From Malaciobacter halophilus (lineage in GTDB: Bacteria; Campylobacterota; Campylobacteria; Campylobacterales; Arcobacteraceae), in the NCBI RefSeq assembly GCF_002837275.1, contig NZ_NXIF01000014.1, forward strand, positions 1 to 39,170: DNA of 39,170 bases, written 5' to 3'. Position 1 is the first letter of the stretch. The number at the start of each line of letters is the position of its first letter. Shown here piece by piece: positions 31,625 through 39,170 of this stretch. The translations under genes and the position numbers were made by a program. The notes under the pieces were generated by a model. The model did not search any database and had not been told where the DNA came from. It saw only the letters and a program-made list of their open reading frames with translations.

Positions 31625-34600
31625 ATGTTTTCAATATTTTTTATAAATCGTCCTATTTTTGCAAAAGTAATATCTATTTTTATTGTAATAGTTGGGCTAA
31701 TAGCTTTATATTTACTTCCTGTTGCTCAATTCCCTCAAATCACACCTCCTACTATTCAAGTAAGTGCTACATACACAGGTGGTAGTGCACAAGTAGTTGA
31801 AACTTCTGTTACAACACCAATTGAAGAACAATTAAATGGTATTGAAGGTATGATTTATATGGACTCAACTTCCTCTTCAGATGGGAAAGCTACTATAAAC
31901 TTATATTTTGAGTCAGGATATGATTTAGATGTTGCAGCTATTGATGTACAAAATAGAGTTGCTCTTGCAACACCAATTTTACCAGATAGTGTAAAGCAAA
32001 GAGGTGTTACTACAAAGAAAAAATCTACTTCAATGGTACAAATTTTAACAATTGATTCAACTAATCCTCAACATGATGCTCTATTTTTATCAAATTTTGC
32101 AAGTATAAATATTGCTGAAGAGTTAAAAAGAATTGATGGAGTTGGAGATGTTCAAAACTTAGGTGAAAGAAAATACTCTATGAGAATCTGGATAAATCCA
32201 GATAAACTATCAAGTCTAAACCTTAGTATAAATGAAGTAATAGCAGCAATAAAAGAACAAAATACTCAAGCTGCACTTGGTTCTATTGGTTCAAGTCCAA
32301 ACTCTTCATCAAATAAGTTTCAATATACACTTACATCTAAAACAAAACTTGAATCAGCAAAAGAGTTTGAAGATATTATTATAAGACACAATAGTGATGG
32401 AAGTAAAGTAAGAATTAAAGATATTGCAAGGGTTGAGTTAGGTGCTGAAAATTATAGTTGGTCAGCAAAACTAAATAATAAACCAACTGCTCTTTTAGGA
32501 ATCTATCAATTACCAGGAGCAAATGCTTTAGAAGTTGCCCAACAAGTTGGGAAAAAAATAGAAGAATTAAAACAAAGATTTCCAGATGGAGTTGAAGTTA
32601 AACCAACTTATGACACAACAAAATTTGTTGAAATTTCTATTAAAGAAGTTATTGTAACACTATTTGAAGCTTTACTTTTAGTTCTTTTAGTAGTTTACTT
32701 CTTTTTACAATCTTTTAGAACAACTATTATTCCAGCAATTGCAATTCCAGTATCTTTAATAGGTACATTTGCCCTACTTTTAGCTATGGATTTTTCTATA
32801 AATACTCTAACATTGTTTGGTCTTATACTTGCAATTGGTATTGTTGTTGATGATGCTATTATTGTAGTAGAGAATGTAGAATCAAACTTAGAAAAAAAAT
32901 CCAGAACTTAGTGTAAAAGATGCTACAAAAACAGCTATGAAAGAGGTTTTTGCACCTGTTATTTCAACAACACTTGTTCTTTTAGCTGTTTTTGTTCCAG
33001 TTACATTTATTCCTGGAATTTCTGGTGCACTTTATCAGCAGTTTGCAACAACAATTGCCTTTGCAGTAATTATCTCTTCAATAAATGCGCTTACTCTTTC
33101 TCCTGCACTTTGCGCAACTTTATTAAAAAGAAAACAGAAAAACTCACAAAATGAAGAAAAAAAGAGTTTTATTTTTGAAAAGTTTGATAACGCTTTAGAG
33201 AGCTTCAAAAAATTATACAAAAAGATTTTAGAAAAAATTATCAAATATTGGCAAATTGCAGCACTTATTTATATATTACTTTTAGGAGCTACATATTTTG
33301 CTTTTAAAAGTCTTCCTACTGGATTCATTCCAAATGAAGACCAAGGTACTCTTGTTGCTTCTGTTTCGTTGCAAGCAGGAACAACTTTAAATAAAACAGA
33401 AGATGCGACCGAAAAAATTGTTGAACTAATAAAAGAGACACAAGGAATTAAAGATGTAATTTCTGTTGCTGGATTTAACTTAATAAATGGTGCTTTAGAC
33501 TCATCAAGTGCTACAATTTTCTTAGTTTTAGAGGATTGGGAAAAAAGAACAACAAAAAATACTTCAATTGATGCAATAACTAATACAGTAAATCAAAAAG
33601 CAAAAGAACAAATAGATAATGCAAGTGTTAGAGTATTTAATATGCCGTCAATTCCAGGTCTTTCAGCTGTTGGAGGATTTGAAGTAAAACTTCAAAACCT
33701 ACAATCAATGAATATAAAAGATTTTGAACAAAGAGCAAATGAGTTCATAAAAAAATTAAATGAAGATGATTCAATTATGATGGCATATACTAGTTTTAAT
33801 AGTAACTATCCTCAATACTATATTGATATTAATAGAGATAAAGTTGCTACTTTAAACCTAAAACTAAATGAAGTTTTTTCTGTACTTCAAACATATCTTG
33901 GTTCACTTTATGTAAATGATTTTAATAAGTATGGAAAAACTTATAGAGTATTTTTACAAGCAGACCAAAACTTTAGAACTGAAAAGAACTCTATTAATAA
34001 CTTCTTTGTAAAAAGTACAAAAGGAGATATTGTTCCTTTAAGTGCAATTGTTGAAATAAAAAGAACAAGTGGAGTAAGTACTATTACACACTTTAACTCT
34101 TATCAAAGTATTGCTATAAATGGTGTTCATAATATCAAAGGAGGATATAGTTCAGGAGATGCACTAAATGCAATTGAAAAAATTGCAAAACAGACTTTAG
34201 GAAGTGATGTAGGCTATGAATTTGCAGGTATGAGTTTACAAGAAAAAGAAGCAGGAAATGCAGCAATGTATATTTTCCTTTTATCTATTTTGATGGTATT
34301 TTTATTTTTATCAGCTCAATATGAATCTTGGATGATGCCACTTATGATTATGCTTCCAATTCCAACTGTTATGTTTGGGGCTTTAGGAGCAAATATGCTT
34401 GCAGGACTTTTAAATAATACTTATACACAAATAGGTCTTGTACTTTTAATTGGTATGAGTTCAAAAAATGCTATTTTAATTGTAGAGTTTGCAAAAGAGT
34501 TAAGAGATAAAGGTCAAAGTATAGTTGAAGCTGCTATAAATGCCTCACTTTTAAGACTTAGAGCTATATTAATGACTATTTTCTCATTTTTACTTGGTAT

Positions 34601-34769
34601 TTTGCCTTTAGTTTTTGCAAGTGGCGCAGGAGCTGTATCAAGACAATCTTTAGGTACAGCTGTATTTGGTGGAATGATAATGTCAACATTCTTAACTCTA
34701 CTTTTAACACCTGTACTTTTTGTAGTACTTCAAAGATTAAGAGAGAAAAAAGGGAAAACTAATGCTTAA
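31625..34769 (+). pseudogene. RND inner-membrane efflux pump (AcrB/HAE1 type), split by a +1 frameshift
   Basis: Two frames together encode a full AcrB-type pump of about 1047 residues. The first (31625-32911) covers helix 1, the porter domain start and helices 2-4, including the proton-relay Asp-Asp in 'IGIVVDDAIIVVENVE'. It then runs out at 'NLEKKSRT'. The second frame (open through 34769, first ATG 32937) resumes with 'AMKEVFAPVISTTLVLLAVF' and continues normally to helix 12. Removing one A from the A8 run at 32892-32899 restores the expected 'NLEKNPELSVKDATKTAMKE'. No other lesion is visible. This is a recent mutation, a sequencing error, or reversible slippage; either way the frame is broken as read. 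TolC gene overlaps its end by 8 bases. Confidence 0.88.
32892..32899 (+). other. A8 homopolymer at the pump frameshift
   Basis: Seven As would keep the frame; eight are present. The run lies just after the helix 4 'VVENVESNLE' segment, a variable loop tip in RND pumps. Confidence 0.85.
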
Positions 34770-36057
34770 ATTAAAAAAATTATCAATTATTGCATCATTT
34801 AGTTTACTTGTTACAACAAGTTTTGCAAAAGATTTAAACCTTGAAGATTTAATATCTATTGCTTTAAAAAACAATACAAATATTGAATTATCAAAAGAGC
34901 AATCTAATATAAAAAAAGAGCAAATAAACAAAGCAACTTCAACTTATTTACCAAACTTATCACTAAATGCTTCAACAGCAAGAAAAGATATAAAACAACA
35001 AGGAAATAAAATAGATGATGTAAATAGTGTAGCAGTTAGTGCAAATCAATTAATCTATGATTTTGGAAAAACAACAAGCAATATTGACTCATCAAAGTCT
35101 AGTTTTGATGAATCAAAAAGTGATATAAAAGCAACTATTGCAAAAACTATTTTACAAGTTACTTCTACTTATTATGATATTTTAAATAAATATCAACAAA
35201 TAGAAGTTGCAAAAGAGTCTGTTAAACTTGATGAATTACAATTAAATCAAGCAAATGAGTACTTTAAAGCAGGTGTTAGAACAAAAATAGATGTAACAAA
35301 TGCAAAACTTCAACTCTCAAACTCTAAACTAAAACTTATTCAAGCTAAATATGATTTAAAAACTACAAAGACAAAACTAGTATCAATTTTAGGAAAAGAT
35401 TTAGGCACAAATATAAATATCAAATTTCATAATAAAGAGATTACAACTCTTGTAAAAAATACAAAATATAAAGACTTTTCATTGGAAAAACTTGTATCTT
35501 TAGGTTTACAAAAAAGAGATGAAATAAGAAAATATAAAGCAAAAATTCAAACTGCAAAGGAGCAAAAAGATATTGCTAGTGCTGATTATTTACCTAGAAT
35601 AGATGTCGATGCATCATATACAAATAGTCAATCAGATAAAATAGATACACAAGATGTGGAACAATCATCAGTTGCATTAAATTTAAAATGGAACTTTTTT
35701 ACAGGCCTTTCAACTGTTGCAGATAATAAAATAGCTCTTTCAAATTTAAGTAGTGCTAAAAAACAACTTCAACAACAAATACTTGATATAAAACAAGAGA
35801 TAACATCAGCTTACTTAAATGTAAAACAAAGTATTGATAGCTTAAATATTGGACTTTTAAATGTAAAACTTGCCACAGAAAATCTAAACTTAGCAAATGA
35901 AAGATATAAAGCTGGATTAAATGATTTAATAGAATTAAATGATGCAAAACTTGAATACACACAAGCAAAAAGTTCGCTTGTAAATATTTATTACGCGTAC
36001 TTAACTAATCTAGCAAATCTTAACTATTCAATTGGTACTATTCATGAGAAAATCTAA
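34762..36057 (+). CDS. TolC-family outer-membrane efflux channel
   Basis: The 431-residue protein has a signal peptide (about 1-22, ending 'SFA') and the duplicated TolC layout: two long helical repeats with 'TYLPNLSLNASTARKD' and 'ADYLPRIDVDASYTN' as paired strand segments and 'ANEYFKAGVRTKIDVTNAKLQLS' / 'ANERYKAGLNDLIELNDAKLEYT' as paired helix ends, the typical internal repeat. It would trimerise and complete the tripartite pump. It overlaps the pump gene by 8 bases and the phospholipase gene at its end. Intact even though the pump is frameshifted. Confidence 0.93.
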   Translation: MLKLKKLSIIASFSLLVTTSFAKDLNLEDLISIALKNNTNIELSKEQSNIKKEQINKATSTYLPNLSLNASTARKDIKQQGNKIDDVNSVAVSANQLIYDFGKTTSNIDSSKSSFDESKSDIKATIAKTILQVTSTYYDILNKYQQIEVAKESVKLDELQLNQANEYFKAGVRTKIDVTNAKLQLSNSKLKLIQAKYDLKTTKTKLVSILGKDLGTNINIKFHNKEITTLVKNTKYKDFSLEKLVSLGLQKRDEIRKYKAKIQTAKEQKDIASADYLPRIDVDASYTNSQSDKIDTQDVEQSSVALNLKWNFFTGLSTVADNKIALSNLSSAKKQLQQQILDIKQEITSAYLNVKQSIDSLNIGLLNVKLATENLNLANERYKAGLNDLIELNDAKLEYTQAKSSLVNIYYAYLTNLANLNYSIGTIHEKI

Positions 36058-37087
36058 ACTACTTATAGTTATATTTGCAGTAACAACTCTATTTGGTAAT
36101 AATATTCAAGAGCTTTATGAAAAAGCTTCTATTTATGAAAAAAATGGCGAGTTTAAAAAAGCTATGCAAATCTACAAACAACTTGCAAAAAATAGCTTAA
36201 AAAATGAAACTTTAAATATCAAAAAAAACTCTTTAGAAGATACATTGGTAAAAAAAGAGCTTTTAATAAAAGAAGAAAAATTTAAAGCTTTAAGAGGTAA
36301 TTTTTTTAAAAGAAATATTGATAAAATAAATGACAAAGAAACAGCAAATACAGTAGAGCAAGTGATTGTCAAGAACTTTGGTTTATATACATATAAAACA
36401 AACTATTTACTTCCTATAACTTATGATACAAAAAATAAAGATGGAAGAAATCAATATGAAACAAAATTTCAATTAAGTTTTGAAAAACCACTAACTTATA
36501 ATATATTTGGTTTAGATGAAACACTATCTTTTGCATATACACAAAAATCTTATTGGCAAACATCAAGAGAATCTGCACCCTTTAGAGAATCAAACTATCA
36601 ACCAGAAGTATTTTTAACATTTCCATATAAAAAAGAAAACTCATCTTTAAAAGCATATAAAGTATCTTTACTTCATGAATCAAATGGACAAGATGGTGAA
36701 AAATCAAGGTCATGGAATAGATTGTATTTAGAGAGTTTCTTTCAGTTTTCCAATCTCTTTGTAGTTCCAAGAGTTTGGTATAGAATTCCTGAAAAAGAGA
36801 GAAATGATGATAATAAAGATATTCAAAAATATCTAGGATATGGAGATTTAACCCTATTTTATCCATACAAAAAACACACATTTGAATTAAAACTAAGAAA
36901 CAACCTAAGACTTAGTGAAGATAATAAAGGCGCAGTAGAATTCAACTGGACTTTCCCACTACCAAGCTTTTTAAATCTACCAAATAGCTTTGGATACTTT
37001 CAAGTATTTAGTGGATACGCAGATAGTTTGATTGATTATGATGAAGATATAAATAAAATAGGTATAGGAATCGCCTTTTCAAGATAG
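36044..37087 (+). CDS. pldA: Outer-membrane phospholipase A
   Basis: PldA hydrolyses phospholipids that stray into the outer leaflet. Residues 1-20 are a signal peptide. Then comes an unusual TPR-like helical pair ('ELYEKASIYEKNGEFKKAMQ', about 23-42) and a charged linker before the beta-barrel. The catalytic block is intact: 'LLHESNGQDGEKSRSWNR' holds His, Ser and the Asn of the His-Ser-Asn site; 'YTQKSYWQ' and 'APFRESNYQPEVF' are other signatures. The frame opens at TTG 36032, but the ATG at 36044 gives a proper signal peptide; it overlaps the TolC end by 14 bases. Its place in an efflux operon is unusual. Confidence 0.88.
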   Translation: MRKSKLLIVIFAVTTLFGNNIQELYEKASIYEKNGEFKKAMQIYKQLAKNSLKNETLNIKKNSLEDTLVKKELLIKEEKFKALRGNFFKRNIDKINDKETANTVEQVIVKNFGLYTYKTNYLLPITYDTKNKDGRNQYETKFQLSFEKPLTYNIFGLDETLSFAYTQKSYWQTSRESAPFRESNYQPEVFLTFPYKKENSSLKAYKVSLLHESNGQDGEKSRSWNRLYLESFFQFSNLFVVPRVWYRIPEKERNDDNKDIQKYLGYGDLTLFYPYKKHTFELKLRNNLRLSEDNKGAVEFNWTFPLPSFLNLPNSFGYFQVFSGYADSLIDYDEDINKIGIGIAFSR

Positions 37088-37102
37088 ATTTTAATCTATC
37101 TT
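37081..37102 (+). terminator. Hairpin over the pldA stop
   Basis: AAGATAGATT (37081-37090) and AATCTATCTT (37093-37102) are perfect 10-bp arms. The stop codon (37085-37087) is in the stem. The T-run after it is short. It ends the RND-pldA operon. Confidence 0.6.
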
Positions 37103-37125
37103 TGAATAAAATCAAACAAAAATAA

Positions 37126-37131
37126 TATAAT
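37126..37131 (+). promoter_or_regulatory. -10 box for pncB
   Basis: TATAAT 25 nt before the pncB ATG at 37156; no clear -35. Confidence 0.55.
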
Positions 37132-37155
37132 ATGAAATAACCAAGAAAGAGAATA

Positions 37156-38607
37156 ATGAATAACAAAAATGAAACAATGTTAATAGATTTTTATGAGTTT
37201 ACAATGGCAAATGGGTATTTTAATTCAGAACTAAAAGATAAAATTGTCTATTTTGATTTATCCTTTAGAAGAGTACCTGACAATGGTGGTTATGCTATAT
37301 TTGCAGGGCTTGAAAGTATTATAAATTATATTGAGAATATAAAATTTTCACAAGAGGATTTAGAGTATTTAAAAAGCTACAATCTTTTTAGTGATGAATT
37401 TATCAACTACTTAGAAGATTTTAAATTTACAGGAGATATTTATAGTGTAAAAGAAGGTACTGTAATTTTTCCAAATGAACCTGTTTTAACTGTACGGGCA
37501 AATATTGTTCAAGCACAAATATTAGAGACTTTTTTACTTCTTAGCTTTAATCACCAATCTTTAATTGCAACAAAGGCTAGTAGAATTAAAAATGCAGCAA
37601 AAGGTAGAACTGTACTAGAGATGGGAGCAAGAAGAGCCCATGGAATTAGTAGTGCAAATAGTGGCTCAAGGGCAGCTTATATTGCAGGGATTGATGCTAC
37701 AAGTAATACTTTGGCTAGTTGTTTATATGGTATTCCATGTAGTGGAACTATGGCTCACTCTTGGATTCAAATGTTTGAAAGTGAAGAAGAAGCTTTTAGA
37801 GTTTATGCAAAAACTTATCCAAATAATACAACTTTATTAGTTGATACTTATGATACTTTAAGAAGTGGAATACCAAATGCAATAAAAGTAATCAAAGAGG
37901 AGTTATTGCCAAAGGGTATCAAAGATTTTGCAGTTCGTATAGACTCAGGTGATTTAACATACTTATCAAAAGAGTCAAGAAAAATGCTAGATGAAGCAGG
38001 ACTTACAAACTGTAAGATTGTTGTAAGTAATGCACTTGATGAGATTTTAATTGAAACATTACTAAATCAAGGTGCTCCAATAGATATCTTTGGAGTAGGA
38101 GAAAGACTTGTAACAGCAAAAAGCAATCCAGTTTTTGGAGGTGTTTATAAACTTGCTGCCATAGAAGAGAATGAAAAGATTATTCCTAAAATAAAAATAA
38201 GTGATAATCCAGTAAAAATAACAACTCCACACTTTAAAAAACTATATAGAATCTATGATAAAGAAACAAACAAAGCAAAAGCTGATTTAATTACTATTTA
38301 TGATGAAGTATATGATGAAAAAGAACCATTGACTATTTTTGACCCTGTGCATACTTGGAAAACAAAAACCTTTGAAAGTTATATTTTAAAAGATTTAAAA
38401 CTACCTATTTATAAAAATGGGAAATTAGTTTATAAACTACCAACAATAAAAGAAATAAGAGAGCATACAAAAAATGAGTTAAATCACTTATGGGATGAGA
38501 TGTTGAGATTTGAAAATCCTCATAAATATTATGTTGATTTATCCCAAAAACTTTGGACGACAAAAATAGAACTATTAAAAAAAATGAATAAAAACTCTTC
38601 TATTTAG
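37156..38607 (+). CDS. pncB: Nicotinate phosphoribosyltransferase
   Basis: PncB makes nicotinate mononucleotide in the NAD salvage pathway. The 483-residue protein has 'LIDFYEFTMANGYF' at the N-terminus, 'NHQSLIATKASRIKNAA', 'EMGARRAHG' with the His phosphorylated during catalysis, 'MAHSWIQMFESEEEAF', 'VRIDSGDLTYLS' and 'FGVGERLVTAKSNPVFGGVY'. Length fits the longer pncB class. Its last 8 bases overlap the convergent DUF2062 gene, and both ends lie in one hairpin. Confidence 0.95.
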   Translation: MNNKNETMLIDFYEFTMANGYFNSELKDKIVYFDLSFRRVPDNGGYAIFAGLESIINYIENIKFSQEDLEYLKSYNLFSDEFINYLEDFKFTGDIYSVKEGTVIFPNEPVLTVRANIVQAQILETFLLLSFNHQSLIATKASRIKNAAKGRTVLEMGARRAHGISSANSGSRAAYIAGIDATSNTLASCLYGIPCSGTMAHSWIQMFESEEEAFRVYAKTYPNNTTLLVDTYDTLRSGIPNAIKVIKEELLPKGIKDFAVRIDSGDLTYLSKESRKMLDEAGLTNCKIVVSNALDEILIETLLNQGAPIDIFGVGERLVTAKSNPVFGGVYKLAAIEENEKIIPKIKISDNPVKITTPHFKKLYRIYDKETNKAKADLITIYDEVYDEKEPLTIFDPVHTWKTKTFESYILKDLKLPIYKNGKLVYKLPTIKEIREHTKNELNHLWDEMLRFENPHKYYVDLSQKLWTTKIELLKKMNKNSSI

Positions 38608-38620
38608 AAGAGTTTTTATT
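38587..38620. terminator. Bidirectional terminator over the pncB/DUF2062 overlap
   Basis: Perfect 16-base arms (38587-38602 and 38605-38620) with TT at the centre and T-runs following on both strands. Both stop codons (38605-38607 plus, 38600-38602 minus) are inside. Confidence 0.85.
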
Positions 38621-39103
38621 TTTTCTATTTTTTCTAACTGATTTAATCCATATAAAACTAACTAAATACATACTAATAGAAGCACTTATTACTCCTAATA
38701 CTATTGCTCCACTCCATAAACACAAAGCTATTTGCTCAAAATTATCATACATAGAATCAAAGTTAAATTCAACCGGATTTTCAGGCTGGAAGATTAGTTT
38801 CCCTATTTGATACTCAAAATAAAAAAGTGGTGGCATTGTAATAGGATTGCTTATAAATATCAAAGCAAAACTTATGGGTAAATTTGCATTTAACACAATT
38901 GCTAAAAGACAAGCTAAAATCATTTGAAAAGGCATGGGTAAACAAGCTACAAAAACACCAATAAAAACACCAGTTGATACTTTTCTTCTTGATAATCCCC
39001 ATATCTCATTTTTTTGTAAGAATTTACCAAAAATTTTTAAATATCTTTGTTCTTTTACTTTTTCATGAGTTGGAAGAATTTTTTTTAACTTCTTTCTTGG
39101 CAA
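38600..39103 (-). CDS. DUF2062 membrane protein
   Basis: The 167-residue protein has the DUF2062 layout: a basic N-terminus, then 'VSTGVFIGVFVACLPMPFQM' (about 42-61), 'NANLPISFALIFISNPITMPPLFYFEYQIG' region, and a C-terminal transmembrane helix (about 130-155) with a basic tail. The family is conserved but uncharacterised; some relatives are fused to glycosyltransferases. Start is TTG at 39103 with AAGGG about 8 nt upstream and TATAAT (39122-39127, minus strand) 18 nt upstream. The last 67 bases of the window hold only this promoter region. Confidence 0.85.
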   Translation of the reverse strand: MPRKKLKKILPTHEKVKEQRYLKIFGKFLQKNEIWGLSRRKVSTGVFIGVFVACLPMPFQMILACLLAIVLNANLPISFALIFISNPITMPPLFYFEYQIGKLIFQPENPVEFNFDSMYDNFEQIALCLWSGAIVLGVISASISMYLVSFIWIKSVRKNRKNKNSSK

Positions 39104-39170
39104 AGTGACCCTTTTTTTAAGATTATAAATCTTACCAAAAAAAGCACAATTTTATTATTACAAAAAAAAG

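Noticed and set aside
32892-32936. Programmed ribosomal frameshift in the pump gene
   Set aside because: The required shift is +1 (or -2), whereas A-run slippery sites favour -1, and I see no clear stimulatory stem or upstream ribosome-like site. Slippage or error is more likely.

Overview
The window is a dense, strongly A+T-rich stretch of a bacterial chromosome. Gene content and order point to the phylum Campylobacterota, most likely an Arcobacter-like member. The pointers are the four-subunit 2-oxoglutarate:acceptor oxidoreductase in the order oorD-A-B-C, and the run ABC exporter - pyrD - M16 protease - dapA - short-chain reductase, and methyltransferase - Cys-cluster protein - TPR lipoprotein - trpC, which I recall from Campylobacter jejuni. 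Most start regions have a clear TATAAT about 25-38 nt upstream of the start codon and mostly poorly defined -35 boxes. Several genes start at TTG or GTG. I found no tRNA, rRNA, CRISPR array or insertion sequence, and no gene-free stretch over 300 bases.

Layout. 1-3139 is an accessory-looking patch: a large membrane protein whose frame is open to the left edge, a Sel1/TPR lipoprotein 4 nt behind it, and a small convergent membrane protein. 3223-12906 is core metabolism and envelope biogenesis on the plus strand: murJ, an MsbA-type exporter, pyrD, an M16 peptidase, dapA, a FabL-like enoyl reductase, pgsA, rseP and a YggS-type PLP protein. 13036-14170 is a two-gene exported pair resembling metal-uptake accessory proteins, with a Fur-box-like palindrome upstream. 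14179-19459 is on the minus strand: rimK with an aspartoacylase-like enzyme, then a methyltransferase/Cys-cluster/TPR lipoprotein/trpC operon. 19715-22583 is oorDABC. 22606-23513 is a divergent SMR exporter/MarR regulator pair with two matching operators. 23517-25450 is trpF/exonuclease/HD hydrolase. 25582-26738 is an orphan response regulator convergent with rpe.

26808-37087 is an envelope-transport region. A minus-strand operon encodes two single-domain PqiA proteins and a six-MCE-domain PqiB. Divergent from it is an RND adaptor, pump, TolC-like channel and outer-membrane phospholipase A. The pump gene carries a one-base frameshift at an A8 run. 37156-39103 holds pncB and a convergent, overlapping DUF2062 protein.

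The strongest leads are: the pump frameshift; the MarR/SMR operator pair with a probably leaderless marR; the palindrome at the oor promoter; convergent genes that share one hairpin containing both stop codons; the Pqi/RND/PldA neighbourhood; and the candidate toxin/lipoprotein pair at the left edge. None is a demonstrably new system from sequence alone.
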